The notes under the pieces are model-generated. The model was not told the DNA's origin and did no database searches. It saw nothing but the letters and a program-made list of their open reading frames with translations. From Oppiella nova (lineage: Eukaryota > Arthropoda > Arachnida > Sarcoptiformes > Oppiidae): 28,491 bases of DNA. Shown in pieces: positions 15,774-26,617 of this stretch (its first letter is position 1; each line of letters starts with the position of its first letter). A program made the translations under genes and the position numbers. The stretch spans positions 1 to 28,491 of the forward strand of contig CAJPVJ010000312.1 in NCBI GenBank assembly GCA_905397405.1, read 5' to 3'.

Positions 15774-16982
15774 ATGAAAAAATTAGTTCGACATCACGCA
15801 TTTCTTAAATCTTTCAGCGTGTTAGCTCTTTCTTTAAGCCTAGTTGCTTGTGGTAAAGGTTCATGGTTTGCCAATGAAGATGATGAACAATTAAAACAAG
15901 AGCAAATCAAAAAACTGATTCCAAATCGTGTCAGTCAACGTGACTCGTGGGCAAAAGACATCTACGATATTTCCAATGAATTAAAAATCCCAACCAACAA
16001 AGAAAATATCTGCACCATCATTGCAGTGGTTGATCAGGAATCTAACTTTGTCGCTAATCCTGTTGTGCCAGGTTTGGGGGATAAAGCGGTAAAAGAAGTC
16101 ACCACACGTTTAAATGAAAAATTTGAAGATAAACTCGGAACCACAATTGGTGGCACGGTTGCTTCATATTTTGAGAATGTTTTAAAAAATCAGCCCTCGC
16201 CTGATGATAACTATTTAAAACAAATGAGTCGTGTCCGCACTGAAAAAGATTTAGACGTACTTTATCGTGAAATCTTTGATTATATGGCAAAGCATTATCA
16301 TGTGAGTGCACTGACGGGTGCGGCAAAATTTGTTGGTCAAGATATTGCTGAAAAAATGAACCCAATCACAACATTAGGTTCAATGCAGGTTCATATCAAT
16401 TATGCCAAAGAGCATAAACGCACCAGTATGAACATCAATGAATTACGTGATGATCTATATACTGAATTTGGTGGTTTATACTATGGAATCCATCGTTTAA
16501 TGATGTATCCAGCAGATTATGATAAACCGATTTATCGTTTTGCTGACTATAACTCTGGGATGTATTCGAGCAGAAATGCCGCTTTTCAAAAAATGATTGA
16601 TAAGCTCACTGAAGCTGATCTGGCACTCGATGGTGATTTACTCTCGTATGACAAAAATGGCGACGCACGTCCAGCGATAACTGATACAGAAAAAGCTCTC
16701 ACTGCTTTATTTTCAAAAAATAATATTTTAGTTACGCCTAGACAGTTACGTAGTGATTTAAAAGACGAGAAACAGCAAGACTTTGAAAAAACTCAAACTT
16801 ATATCGCTGTATCTAAACTTTATAAGAATAAAACAGGTAAAGATCCAATGTATGCCATAATGCCAGAAGTTGTCATTTCTGGGCCTAAATTGAGTCGTGA
16901 TTATAATACTAACTGGTACGCAAGCCGCGTAAACGGACGATATGAAACATGTATGCACCGAGCAAAACGTTTAAAAATTTAG
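15774..16982 (+). CDS. DUF1615 (YaiW-like) lipoprotein
   Basis: The 402-aa precursor has a lipobox LVAC with Cys26 after a long hydrophobic stretch, then a DUF1615 domain: RDSWAKDIYDISNELKIP, CTIIAVVDQESNF, TTLGSMQVHINYA and FADYNSGMYSSRNAAFQKM. The VDQESNF and GSMQV segments resemble the soluble lytic transglycosylase core (catalytic Glu, GxMQ motif), suggesting a peptidoglycan-cleaving ancestry. E. coli YaiW is a surface-exposed outer-membrane lipoprotein tied to SbmA-dependent peptide uptake. The next gene starts 34 bp before this one stops, so the two are likely translationally coupled. Confidence 0.85.
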   Translation: MKKLVRHHAFLKSFSVLALSLSLVACGKGSWFANEDDEQLKQEQIKKLIPNRVSQRDSWAKDIYDISNELKIPTNKENICTIIAVVDQESNFVANPVVPGLGDKAVKEVTTRLNEKFEDKLGTTIGGTVASYFENVLKNQPSPDDNYLKQMSRVRTEKDLDVLYREIFDYMAKHYHVSALTGAAKFVGQDIAEKMNPITTLGSMQVHINYAKEHKRTSMNINELRDDLYTEFGGLYYGIHRLMMYPADYDKPIYRFADYNSGMYSSRNAAFQKMIDKLTEADLALDGDLLSYDKNGDARPAITDTEKALTALFSKNNILVTPRQLRSDLKDEKQQDFEKTQTYIAVSKLYKNKTGKDPMYAIMPEVVISGPKLSRDYNTNWYASRVNGRYETCMHRAKRLKI

Positions 16983-17596
16983 CATTATTTGATTTTGACG
17001 GAACCTTGTGTAAAAAAGACAGTTTCACAGGGTTTATTTTCTATGCTTTATCAAAAAGACATATCGTAAAGCAAGGCATCAAAATTTTACCGTGGATTCA
17101 GGCCTATTATTTAAACATCTATCCTCCCAACTCCATGCGTATCAAATTATTTAATGCAATGTTTAAACAAGCCGATGCCAATGAAATTCAAGATATTGCA
17201 AACGAATATGCTCAACGTTTAGTTCGACAACTGGATCAAAATCTTTATCAGCAGTTATTAAAACATCAAAATAATGGCGATGATGTTGTTTTGGTTTCGG
17301 CATCTGTAGATATTTACCTCAAAATCATTTGCCAAATCTTAGATATCGACTTGATCTGTACCGGTACTGAAGTCATAGATGGCAAATTTTCTGGCAACTA
17401 TTCCACGCCTGATTGTAGTTGTGAACAAAAACGACTACGCATCTTAGAAAAATATGATTTAGACCAATATGACAAAATATTCGCCTATGGGAACAGTGAA
17501 GAAGATTTAGATATGCTTCATTTGGCTGACTATCAATATATGGTCGGTAAGGATCAGGTTTTACCCTATTTAGAAGATGAAAAAAAATTTGCTTAA
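16949..17596 (+). CDS. HAD-IB family phosphatase
   Basis: The 215-aa HAD hydrolase has motif I ALFDFDGTLCKKDSF (nucleophile Asp), motif II VSASVDIY, the Lys in CEQKRL, and motif IV AYGNSEEDLDML. A helical cap between motifs I and II marks the HAD-IB group (phosphoserine phosphatase-like, including lipid-phosphate and lysophospholipid-related enzymes). The conserved G-D of motif IV is replaced by G-N. ATG 16949 overlaps the end of the DUF1615 gene by 34 bp in another frame, so expression is tied to it. Substrate is unknown; the pairing with an envelope lipoprotein hints at envelope metabolism. Confidence 0.85.
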   Translation: MYAPSKTFKNLALFDFDGTLCKKDSFTGFIFYALSKRHIVKQGIKILPWIQAYYLNIYPPNSMRIKLFNAMFKQADANEIQDIANEYAQRLVRQLDQNLYQQLLKHQNNGDDVVLVSASVDIYLKIICQILDIDLICTGTEVIDGKFSGNYSTPDCSCEQKRLRILEKYDLDQYDKIFAYGNSEEDLDMLHLADYQYMVGKDQVLPYLEDEKKFA

Positions 17597-17899
17597 AAGA
17601 TTTAATCAATGACTTGCTAAATATATATGATCTAAATAAATTGGGTAAAATTTCTTGATAATTATTTTATAATCAAAGTATTACCATAAAATTTAAAATA
17701 AACTTAAACTTAATTTTCCTTCCTTTTATCCTTGTGAATTTTTTATTTCAAACGTACTTTTAAAGTCTACGTTAAAAAAATTATTACTTCATTGGAATAT
17801 TGTGATATAAAACCCACTTTAGACAAATAAAGATAAAACAATCAAACTACATACATTAAATTAAGACTTAAAAACAAACTAACGAAAAGGAATTTTACT
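17597..17899. promoter_or_regulatory. A/T-rich spacer upstream of the exported-protein cluster
   Basis: About 300 bp without coding frames. It holds an inverted repeat AACGTA (17751-17756) / TACGTT (17768-17773) and, after it, a weak TTACTT-N16-TATAAA promoter-like pair near 17785-17812. An operator role is possible but unproven. Confidence 0.35.
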
Positions 17900-19021
17900 T
17901 TGAAAATTAATGGACTTCATATAATTTTGACCACGCTCTCTATTTTAACAACATCATCAGTAATGGCTGGTCCAGCAAGCTGTGAAGATAATTTTGTTGT
18001 CAATCGCCAAAATGGCATGGTCGATTATCAAGCAACCGTTTTGCTCTCTTCGTCAAACGAGCACGATATTTCACAGCAGATCAAACAAGCAATTGAACAG
18101 TCAGGTTTCCGTATCGATAGTGAGGAAACAACTCGTTCAGGGACTGAGATTACCTTCTTACCAAACAAACAGGCTAGAGATGCTTGGCTTGCAATGACAG
18201 CTGTCGTGACCAAGACAGAGAATCAACACATGGTTGGATTACGCAGCTTAGGAGATAGCAGCTTAAAACAACAAAGTACGCCACAGATGCGTACAGCGAT
18301 GTGTGGATTTCTCGCCAGTTTACCGAGTGCTAAGTCTTCAAATATGGTTGCCGCACAAACCTCATCTGGTCGTGGCGCACCTCCTGCCACTAAAAATATT
18401 GGTCGAGAAATACGACCTAAATCTGAGTTGGATGTGCGTGTAGCACAACTGGCTCTTGAACCAGGGGCAGCAACAATTATGGGTAAAGCATGTACTACAA
18501 ATAGATCACATGGACAAACTTTCCGTGATTATTTACGTAACGAAGCAGTGTTTTTGTATCCAGTGACACCTTATCTTGAGGAAATCCTCAGTCTGTACGA
18601 AAAATCTCGTCCTGAAGATACAGTAATTATTTCTCCACTGATTACTCAGATGCGTATTGAAGGGCGCACCAATAGCGATGGTGAGTTTCGTTTTTCGCAA
18701 CTCAAACCAGGCAAGTATCTGATCGTTGCTGAACATGCTTCTGCTGGTGCAGGCAGTTATATGAATTATGATGGTGCCAATACTTCACAAAATGGTAATA
18801 CCATTACCACTACTCATTTCTATTCAGAACGTGAATTTTTTCGGAACTGGAACGATATCCTTAAAGATCGTGTCACAATTTCAAAACCCGATCAGATTGT
18901 CAAAATTAGTTTAACCCCACCCTTTCGTGCTCAGGGGCTAATTGGTGGTTTAATTAATCGTGGAAAGCAAAAAGGCACTGGCGTTATGGGCTTGTCTTGT
19001 TCGGAGTGGCAATTTAAATGA
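17900..19021 (+). CDS. Exported protein, unrecognised N-terminal domain, carboxypeptidase-regulatory-like C-terminal part
   Basis: The 373-aa protein starts at a TTG (17900); AAGGA sits 8 nt upstream and no in-frame ATG lies nearby. A signal peptide (MKINGLHIILTTLSILTTSSVMA, cut near VMA/GP) sends it to the periplasm. Residues about 30-140 are a domain I do not recognise, with a conserved-looking pair of Cys (ASCED and AMCGF). A Ser/Gly/Pro linker follows. The C-terminal half reads like a carboxypeptidase regulatory-like domain: GRTNSDGEFRFSQLKPGKYLIVAEH. Two further Cys (KACTT, LSCSE) could pair. The next gene overlaps its stop by 4 nt (ATGA), indicating translational coupling. No function can be assigned. 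Confidence 0.75.
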   Translation: MKINGLHIILTTLSILTTSSVMAGPASCEDNFVVNRQNGMVDYQATVLLSSSNEHDISQQIKQAIEQSGFRIDSEETTRSGTEITFLPNKQARDAWLAMTAVVTKTENQHMVGLRSLGDSSLKQQSTPQMRTAMCGFLASLPSAKSSNMVAAQTSSGRGAPPATKNIGREIRPKSELDVRVAQLALEPGAATIMGKACTTNRSHGQTFRDYLRNEAVFLYPVTPYLEEILSLYEKSRPEDTVIISPLITQMRIEGRTNSDGEFRFSQLKPGKYLIVAEHASAGAGSYMNYDGANTSQNGNTITTTHFYSEREFFRNWNDILKDRVTISKPDQIVKISLTPPFRAQGLIGGLINRGKQKGTGVMGLSCSEWQFK

Positions 19022-19626
19022 AGAAGCATATCCCAATATTGTTGTTGCTGAGTTGTATGATAACAACTCCTTTCCTCTATGCTTCGGATCTTGCCCCAAT
19101 GCTCGGATCTTGGCAATGTACTGCTCAAGCTGAAATTGCACTGCCTATTAATGCAGGTAAGCCACTTAAAATGGTTGAGACCTATACCGTGATGACGACT
19201 GCAGATGGAATCAGTGAAGGAGATGATTCAACTATTTTTTACTTTCCCTCAGGGGAAAAGTTAATGCCCATCGAGGTGATTAGCTATTCTAAAGCGCGAT
19301 ATCGTTTACAAGGTGATACTTTAAAACTTCTTGTTTTAACTTGGGAATTACGTGAAGGACGTATTGCTGCTAAAGAACGGGCAGATTTTATTACCAGCAT
19401 GCTAGGCAAAAATGCACCAGCTGCAGCTCGCTCACAATTTGGAGCAAAAATAGATCGTATGGCTGAAGATTTTGCTGAAACTATTGCGAAAAGTTTTCAG
19501 GCAAGAATTGGTAAAGAAAGTTCCATACCATTTCGGGTGACGACCACGGGTGCTGGAAAAATAGAAAAAACCTTTGGTTCAGGTCCAAAAGCAGTCACAC
19601 ATCAATGTGTCCGTTTATCCAACTAA
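19018..19626 (+). CDS. Exported protein of unknown function, coupled to the preceding gene
   Basis: The 202-aa protein overlaps the preceding stop by 4 nt (ATGA), so translation is coupled. The signal peptide (MKKHIPILLLLSCMITTPFLYA) is clear. The mature part begins DLAPMLGSWQCTAQAEI and ends THQCVRLSN; the two Cys may form a disulfide. The GSWQC opening and the strand-rich pattern recall small lipocalin-like folds. A helical, positively charged stretch lies at about 120-165. I do not recognise the family. It probably works with the 17900-19021 product in the periplasm. Confidence 0.7.
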   Translation: MKKHIPILLLLSCMITTPFLYASDLAPMLGSWQCTAQAEIALPINAGKPLKMVETYTVMTTADGISEGDDSTIFYFPSGEKLMPIEVISYSKARYRLQGDTLKLLVLTWELREGRIAAKERADFITSMLGKNAPAAARSQFGAKIDRMAEDFAETIAKSFQARIGKESSIPFRVTTTGAGKIEKTFGSGPKAVTHQCVRLSN

Positions 19627-19941
19627 TCATAAACTATCAATTTAATGAAAATTTAAATGCTGGATCGATTATATATGGAGTCTACAAAAACTAACCAATC
19701 GAGTAGAAATGATTTTGACCATTATTATGCTTAAGATTTTTGCTCTAACTTTAGATTTGATTTAACTGTTGTTTTAGGAAAAATATTAAAGCATCAAAAT
19801 ATACATGCAAAATGTGGCTCAGGTTAGGTTAAGAAGGTCGTGAAATGATCCGGGTTTATCTAATGACTTAATGTACTCTAATTACAAAACTTTAGAATTA
19901 GAAAGTCTTTTATACAATAGCAATATTTTTATAGGATAAAA
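19627..19941. other. Spacer before the DUF4189 gene
   Basis: About 315 A/T-rich bases with no convincing coding frame. TTTAGA (19891-19896) and TACAAT (19913-19918), 16 nt apart, form a weak promoter candidate for the DUF4189 gene; AGGAT supplies the ribosome-binding site. No terminator for the upstream pair is evident. Confidence 0.4.
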
Positions 19942-20472
19942 ATGAAATCTTTATTTAAATTGGTGTTATTTGTTACTTCACTGATTGTAACAACTAATAT
20001 CTGGGCATATGATTGCCCTGGTAATGGTCAAAATGACGGAACTGGTAGTTGTGTTTATTTTGATGGTTCGTATCCCAATCACCCAGCAGGTTCGATTCCA
20101 ATGAGAGGAAGTCAATGGGATCTTTCTTCAAAAAGTAGTTCAAATGATTATTCTTATTATCCAGCAGAATTATCAAACTGGGGCGTAGTCGCCTATGGCC
20201 CTAATAATCGTTGGGCTTCGGGTCAGAATTATTTAAGCGCTGCAGATGCAGAGCGAGCAGCTGTACAAATCTGTGGGCACAAAGATTGTTGGGCTTATTC
20301 ATTCCAAGGAGGTTTTGGTGCGATAGCCAAGCAAACCAATGGACGAGAGTTATTTGCAGAATGGTCAAGTCAAAGCCTTCAAAACGCGGAAGCCGCTGTT
20401 ATGCAATCTTGTGAGAAGGTCTTTGGTAAAGGAAAGTGCCAAGTAGTTGTTTCAAGTGCAGCTCAACATTAA
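19942..20472 (+). CDS. DUF4189 domain exported protein
   Basis: The 176-aa protein has a signal peptide (MKSLFKLVLFVTSLIVTTNIWA, cut before YDCPGN) and a C-terminal DUF4189 domain: WGVVAYGPNNRWASGQNYLS, a Cys pair in ICGHKDCWAYSF, FGAIAKQTNGRELFAEWS, and AAVMQSCEKVFGKGKCQVVV. The paired Cys suggest disulfides in the periplasm. The N-terminal 60 residues, rich in G, S and Y with two Cys, resemble those of other short DUF4189 proteins. DUF4189 has no firm function. It lies 315 bp downstream of the coupled exported pair and probably has its own promoter. Confidence 0.8.
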   Translation: MKSLFKLVLFVTSLIVTTNIWAYDCPGNGQNDGTGSCVYFDGSYPNHPAGSIPMRGSQWDLSSKSSSNDYSYYPAELSNWGVVAYGPNNRWASGQNYLSAADAERAAVQICGHKDCWAYSFQGGFGAIAKQTNGRELFAEWSSQSLQNAEAAVMQSCEKVFGKGKCQVVVSSAAQH

Positions 20473-20796
20473 AAAAATATAAGAATAATATTAGGGGCTG
20501 TTGACATTTGTAGCATATATTTTGCTCTATAAAGGCAGCCATATAAATATACAAGCTAATGCAACCGAACTTTAATAGTTTCGTTTTAACTTGTCATATT
20601 GAGTGGCTATCCTCTAAATTGCTTTGATTCAGAAAACATATTTTTAATTAACAACCTATTTTAATTTTATTCAAAATCTTGAGGACAATCATTAAATTTT
20701 TAAATCCGATCTATACAACGAAAAAGCACCATTAATCACACCCAAATAAAAACCCCGCCAAAGCGAGGTTATATTTCTTAGAAATCTTAAAACTAA
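20473..20796. other. Spacer between the DUF4189 gene and proB
   Basis: About 324 bp. The only clear element is the proB terminator at 20751-20770. The sequence GGGGCTGTTGACATTTGT near 20504 resembles a lone insertion-sequence end but has no partner. Confidence 0.4.
20745..20770 (-). terminator. Rho-independent terminator of proB
   Basis: Read on the minus strand: AACCTCGC, loop TTTG, GCGGGGTT, then a T-rich run. The stem has 8 pairs with one G-T. It lies 27 bp past the proB stop. Confidence 0.85.
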
Positions 20797-21930
20797 TCAA
20801 TAAATCGACATGTGATTACGATGAATCATTTCTAAAGAACGTGCTTCACCTAGCACCTGATACACCTTATCCGAAGCTAAACCTTTGACAGTTTCAGCAG
20901 AACGCGAACTAAAGTTCACTCGTCCAACCGCGACTCGATGACCATTCTGATCAACACATTCCACAACATCACCACGATCAAAATGTCCTTCAACTGCTTT
21001 TACCCCTACAGGCAATAAACTACGATGGTTTTCTTTAATGGCTTTGACAGCACCATCATCTAAAACCAAGCGCCCTGCAGTTTGAAGGTGTGCAGCTAAC
21101 CACTGTTGATGTGCTGTAACACGATCATCATCAGTAATGAATAAAGTACCCAATAATTCACCCGCCATTAAACGAGCCAATACATTGTCACTTTCACCAC
21201 TAGCAATCAGTGTTGGACAACCAGACTTGGCAGCCAAACGAGCAGCACGAACTTTGGTCAACATACCGCCACGACCAAACTTACCACCACCGCCTGCCAT
21301 ATCAAACAAGGTTTCATCCATTGCACGAACAGTATGGAACAATTTTGCATTTGGATTAGAACGTGGATCTGAATCAAACATCCCTTGCTGATCAGTCAAA
21401 ATGATCAGTAAGTCTGCATGAACTTGCCCTGCAACCATTGCTGCAAGCGTATCATTATCACCAAAGCGAATTTCATCAGTAGACACTGTGTCATTTTCAT
21501 TGATTACAGGAATCACTTTCCAATCAATTAAATTTTGCAGTGCATCACATGAGTTAAGGTAACGACGGCGATCTGCAAGATCATCATGAGTTAACAAGAC
21601 TTGCGCAGTTTGGATAGAATGCTTTTCCAACACGCTTGACCATGTATGAATTAATCCCATCTGACCAATGGCAGCACAAGCTTGTAGACTGGGTAAATCG
21701 GTGGGTCGATTCTCTAGCTTCATACGAACCATCCCTTCAGCCACAGCACCTGAAGACACAAGAATGATCTCGTGCCCTGCATTGTGTAGATCTGCAATTT
21801 GTTTCGCCCAATGCGAAATTGCATCCAAATCTAAACCTTGCCCATTTGCTGTGAGTAAAGATGATCCGATTTTAACAACGATACGTTTTAAAGCCTTGAG
21901 CTGACGTTGCCCATCTACCACTTCTATCAT
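20797..21930 (-). CDS. proB: Glutamate 5-kinase
   Basis: The 377-aa enzyme phosphorylates glutamate, the first step of proline synthesis. The amino-acid kinase domain opens with [16 protein letters not shown], and contains [27 protein letters not shown] and the [15 protein letters not shown] loop. The C-terminal PUA domain (about residues 285-370) includes [10 protein letters not shown] and GRVNFSS. Length is typical of bacterial ProB with PUA. GAGG lies 5 nt from the ATG at 21930. It follows obg by 61 bp and is probably co-transcribed, as in Pseudomonas. proA is not in the window. Confidence 0.95.
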   Translation of the reverse strand: MIEVVDGQRQLKALKRIVVKIGSSLLTANGQGLDLDAISHWAKQIADLHNAGHEIILVSSGAVAEGMVRMKLENRPTDLPSLQACAAIGQMGLIHTWSSVLEKHSIQTAQVLLTHDDLADRRRYLNSCDALQNLIDWKVIPVINENDTVSTDEIRFGDNDTLAAMVAGQVHADLLIILTDQQGMFDSDPRSNPNAKLFHTVRAMDETLFDMAGGGGKFGRGGMLTKVRAARLAAKSGCPTLIASGESDNVLARLMAGELLGTLFITDDDRVTAHQQWLAAHLQTAGRLVLDDGAVKAIKENHRSLLPVGVKAVEGHFDRGDVVECVDQNGHRVAVGRVNFSSRSAETVKGLASDKVYQVLGEARSLEMIHRNHMSIY

Positions 21931-21991
21931 CTTGTCCTCGGTCTTTCTTTTCTAAATGGGTATCTTTAGAGACTATAGATACCCTTAGAAA

Positions 21992-23516
<1,525 letters not shown>

Positions 23517-24107
23517 TTGTCTATCGTCCAACTCAGTGCTGCGCTTGGACCCGCAGAATGTGAACTCGCTGTAAAATATACGCTTCAAGAAATACACAAA
23601 GAAGCCAAAACTAAAAAGATCTATCTCCAAACAATTGAAAGCCATGCGACTCAACATGGTTATTCCTCGGTACTGCTAAGTGTCGATGAGAATGCCCGAA
23701 CATGGCTCAATACTTGGCTCGGTACAATTCAATGGACTTTTCAAAGTCCAATTCGTCCACAACATAAACGTAAAAACTGGTTTGTAGGCATCACACTATT
23801 TGATACACCGTTACAATTACCTGCAGATGACACCATCACTTTTCAGGCCTGCCGTGCTTCAGGTGCTGGTGGACAACATGTCAACACAACCGACTCTGCT
23901 GTCCATGCAACTCATGTTGCATCTGGAATAAGTGTAAAGGTCATGTCTGAACGAAGCCAACATACCAATAAACGTGTGGCAAAAGAATTGATTGCACTCA
24001 AACTACAACAACAGATGGAGAGCCAGCAAGCCCATCAGAAACACGCTCAACATTTACAACACGCGTTGATTGAGCGAGGCAATGCTATACGCAGTTTTAA
24101 GAAGTAG
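23517..24107 (+). CDS. prfH: Peptide chain release factor homologue PrfH
   Basis: The 196-aa protein is a short class I release-factor-like protein. The GGQ motif (118-120) lies in [18 protein letters not shown], and the basic C-terminal helix follows ([17 protein letters not shown]). It lacks the tripeptide anticodon domain of RF1/RF2. The N terminus ([18 protein letters not shown]) is typical of PrfH. PrfH usually sits beside an rtcB-type RNA ligase and is thought to release stalled peptides from ribosomes with damaged 16S decoding centres. Here rtcB is not adjacent: obg lies divergently upstream. The start is TTG 23517 with AAGGA 9 nt upstream and no nearby ATG. The next gene begins 23 bp after the stop. 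Confidence 0.9.
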   Translation: MSIVQLSAALGPAECELAVKYTLQEIHKEAKTKKIYLQTIESHATQHGYSSVLLSVDENARTWLNTWLGTIQWTFQSPIRPQHKRKNWFVGITLFDTPLQLPADDTITFQACRASGAGGQHVNTTDSAVHATHVASGISVKVMSERSQHTNKRVAKELIALKLQQQMESQQAHQKHAQHLQHALIERGNAIRSFKK

Positions 24108-24130
24108 AAATATTTTAAAAAGAGAATTAC

Positions 24131-25201
24131 ATGAAACCAAAACACTATAATTTAAAAGGTTTAGATAGCGAAATTTTAGATATTACAGCTATTGATGCAG
24201 ATACATGCAGAATTTATATCGTCACCCAACACGGCTATTTATATTGCTACAACTTAACTCAACAGCAATTACAACAGTTATCCATAACGCCCCTTCCGCT
24301 TCCAGTCCTAAATAATCGAGAACTCCGTCATTACGGTACCCCTAAATACCAAATTAAATGTAGTGCTAATGGAAAATTTATCTCAGTTTATGTCGATCAT
24401 GGGCAATTTGGAGTTGTAATAAACACCCAAACACTGGAGACAGTTCTACACATTGACAGTCAAAATTATTATGAAGATACCGTGTCTTTCTCATTGGCTT
24501 TTACACAGTTCGATTCACAAGATATTTGTATTTATAGAAGTGACTGGAATCGACTTGAAGGATTTAATTTAACCACAAATCAGCTTTTGACTGAGCGCTA
24601 TATTGCAGCTTATGAAACTGAACCTCCTAAACACTATTTAGATTACTTTCATGGCGCGTTATATGTCAGTCCAAACAATGATTATATTTTAGATGATGGT
24701 TGGATATGGCATCCTGTAGCTTCTCCCAAAGCTTGGTCACTCAGTCAATGGTTTAAACATAACCCTTTTGAAAGTGAAGATGGCTCAAGTGTCCAAGCAT
24801 TATGTTATCGGGAAAACTGGAATGCTGTAATGTGCTGGCTTGATGATCAACATGTTGCCATTTGGAATATTGAATTGTGGGATCAAGAAGAATTTGACCT
24901 TAAATCTGAACCCAAAAATCGATCAGGAATACATCTTCTTTCACTCGCTGAAACAATGTGGGACGATGATTATTCAGCAAAGTATTGGGAAATGCCCGAG
25001 CAAACTCAACAAGTTTTTAATTTATACGCTGACCAAAATTTTTTAATAATTGTAGGCAATGAAAATATTACGACTTATTCTATTGCTGATCGAATTTTGT
25101 TAAATCAAATAGAAAATTCACGTCCACAAAAGCAGCATAAAAGTAGACACAGCTTACTGTCTTTTGCAAATAAAACCGTTTATGAAACAAGCTATATCTA
25201 A
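24131..25201 (+). CDS. Unrecognised 356-aa protein, possibly beta-propeller
   Basis: The 356-aa soluble protein has no signal peptide. It shows repeated strand-turn patterns of about 40-50 residues with W/Y-rich turns (ADTCRIYIVTQHGYLYCYNL, NGKFISVYVDHGQFGVVIN, NWNAVMCWLDDQHVAIWNI, DQNFLIIVGNENITTYSI), which suggest a degenerate WD40/beta-propeller-like fold. It is acidic and rich in aromatic residues. The ATG at 24131 has AGAGA upstream. It begins 23 bp after prfH on the same strand and has no promoter of its own that I can see, so co-transcription is likely. I do not recognise the family; the fold is an impression, not a match. Confidence 0.6.
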   Translation: MKPKHYNLKGLDSEILDITAIDADTCRIYIVTQHGYLYCYNLTQQQLQQLSITPLPLPVLNNRELRHYGTPKYQIKCSANGKFISVYVDHGQFGVVINTQTLETVLHIDSQNYYEDTVSFSLAFTQFDSQDICIYRSDWNRLEGFNLTTNQLLTERYIAAYETEPPKHYLDYFHGALYVSPNNDYILDDGWIWHPVASPKAWSLSQWFKHNPFESEDGSSVQALCYRENWNAVMCWLDDQHVAIWNIELWDQEEFDLKSEPKNRSGIHLLSLAETMWDDDYSAKYWEMPEQTQQVFNLYADQNFLIIVGNENITTYSIADRILLNQIENSRPQKQHKSRHSLLSFANKTVYETSYI

Positions 25202-25212
25202 ATATTGGCAAT

Positions 25213-25236
25213 AAAAAAGGAAGCCTGAGCTTCCTG
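25213..25236 (-). terminator. Rho-independent terminator of dctA
   Basis: On the minus strand: AGGAAGC, loop TCAG, GCTTCCT, then TTTTTATT. It lies 20 bp past the dctA stop and just after the stop of the convergent gene. Confidence 0.88.
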
Positions 25237-25255
25237 GATTTACAACACAACAAAA

Positions 25256-26617
25256 TTAAGACTTTTGCAAATCCAATTGAGGTTGATTTGATTCTTCAAG
25301 CATTTTACGATCCACTTCAGCCGGATTATTTAAAGCGTCATTTAGCTTCTCAACATCTAGCTTACCAACCCACTTCGCAACCACAATCGTTGCCAAAGAG
25401 TTACCGACCAAATTAGTCAATGCACGTGCTTCAGACATGAAACGGTCAATACCTAAAATCAAAGCCAAACCAGCAACTGGGATATTGCCTACAGCAGCCA
25501 AAGTTGCTGCCATGACAATAAAGCCTGAACCAGTTACACCTGCTGCACCTTTTGATGAAATCAACAAGACTGCAAGTAAAGTAATTTCATGCCAAATATC
25601 CAGTTGAGTATTGGTTGCTTGTGCAATAAAGATCGCCGCCATAGTCAAATAAATAGAGGTACCATCAAGGTTAAATGAATAACCTGTTGGAATCACCAAG
25701 CCAACCACAGACTTTTCACAGCCGGCAATTTCAAGCTTTTTCAGCATACGTGGTAATACAGATTCTGAAGACGATGTACCCAATACAATCAACAACTCTT
25801 CACGGATCATACGAATCATTTTTAAAATACTGAATCCGCAGAAACGACTGATCGAACCTAAAATAATAAAGATAAACAACAAACACGTGATATAGAAACA
25901 AAGAATTAACTGTGCAAGTTGCGCTAAGCTACCAATCCCATACTTACCAATGGTAAATGCCATCGCACCAAAGGCACCGATTGGCGCAAGTTTCATAATC
26001 ATATTCACAATGTTAAAAAACACATGCGAAATTTGATCAATCAATCTTAATACTGGTTTTCCAGCATCGCCAAGTTTATGTAATGCAAAACCAAACAATA
26101 AGGCAAATAAAAGAACTTGTAGAATTTCACCTTCTGCAAATGCACCCACTACGGTATTTGGAATGATATGCAAAAAGAAATCAACGGTAGACTGTGATGC
26201 ACCTGATTCCACATACTTACTGATACCTGTGGTATCTAAAGTCGCGGGATCAACATTCATCCCAACGCCCGGTTTGGCGATATTGATGACAACCAAACCA
26301 ATAATCAGGGCAATGGTAGAAACGACTTCAAAGTATAAAAGTGCAATACCACCAGTCTTACCCACTGATTTCATGCTTTCCATACCCGCAATCCCGCTGA
26401 CCACGGTACAGAAAATCACAGGGGCAATAATCATTTTAATGAGCTTAATAAAAGCATCACCTAAAGGTTTGAGTTGTTCGCCTAAACCAGGAACACTTTT
26501 CTCTACACCATTGATCAATTGAGTACCACTTGGAAAGTAGTGCCCTACAATCACACCCAAAATAATGGCAACAATCACTTGAAAATAGAGTGACTTATAC
26601 AGCGGTTTCTTAGCCAT
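25256..26617 (-). CDS. dctA: C4-dicarboxylate:cation symporter DctA
   Basis: The 453-aa inner-membrane carrier of the DAACS (SDF) family imports succinate, fumarate and malate with protons or sodium. Family landmarks: [16 protein letters not shown] (TM2), the serine-rich hairpin 1 [14 protein letters not shown] (residues 279-292), NLDGTSIY (316-323) in TM7, and hairpin 2 [14 protein letters not shown] (355-368). It resembles E. coli DctA along almost all its length, including the NVDPATLD loop and [17 protein letters not shown] near the end. A loop insertion at about 30-47 ([17 protein letters not shown]) is longer than in E. coli. A terminator follows; the gene is monocistronic. The divergent region upstream should hold its promoter. 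Confidence 0.92.
   Translation of the reverse strand: MAKKPLYKSLYFQVIVAIILGVIVGHYFPSGTQLINGVEKSVPGLGEQLKPLGDAFIKLIKMIIAPVIFCTVVSGIAGMESMKSVGKTGGIALLYFEVVSTIALIIGLVVINIAKPGVGMNVDPATLDTTGISKYVESGASQSTVDFFLHIIPNTVVGAFAEGEILQVLLFALLFGFALHKLGDAGKPVLRLIDQISHVFFNIVNMIMKLAPIGAFGAMAFTIGKYGIGSLAQLAQLILCFYITCLLFIFIILGSISRFCGFSILKMIRMIREELLIVLGTSSSESVLPRMLKKLEIAGCEKSVVGLVIPTGYSFNLDGTSIYLTMAAIFIAQATNTQLDIWHEITLLAVLLISSKGAAGVTGSGFIVMAATLAAVGNIPVAGLALILGIDRFMSEARALTNLVGNSLATIVVAKWVGKLDVEKLNDALNNPAEVDRKMLEESNQPQLDLQKS

Noticed and set aside
20500-20525. GGGGCTGTTGACATTTGT, resembling an insertion-sequence terminal repeat
   Set aside because: No matching inverted end, target duplication or transposase remnant is visible in the window. 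The TTGACA has no well-spaced -10 element.
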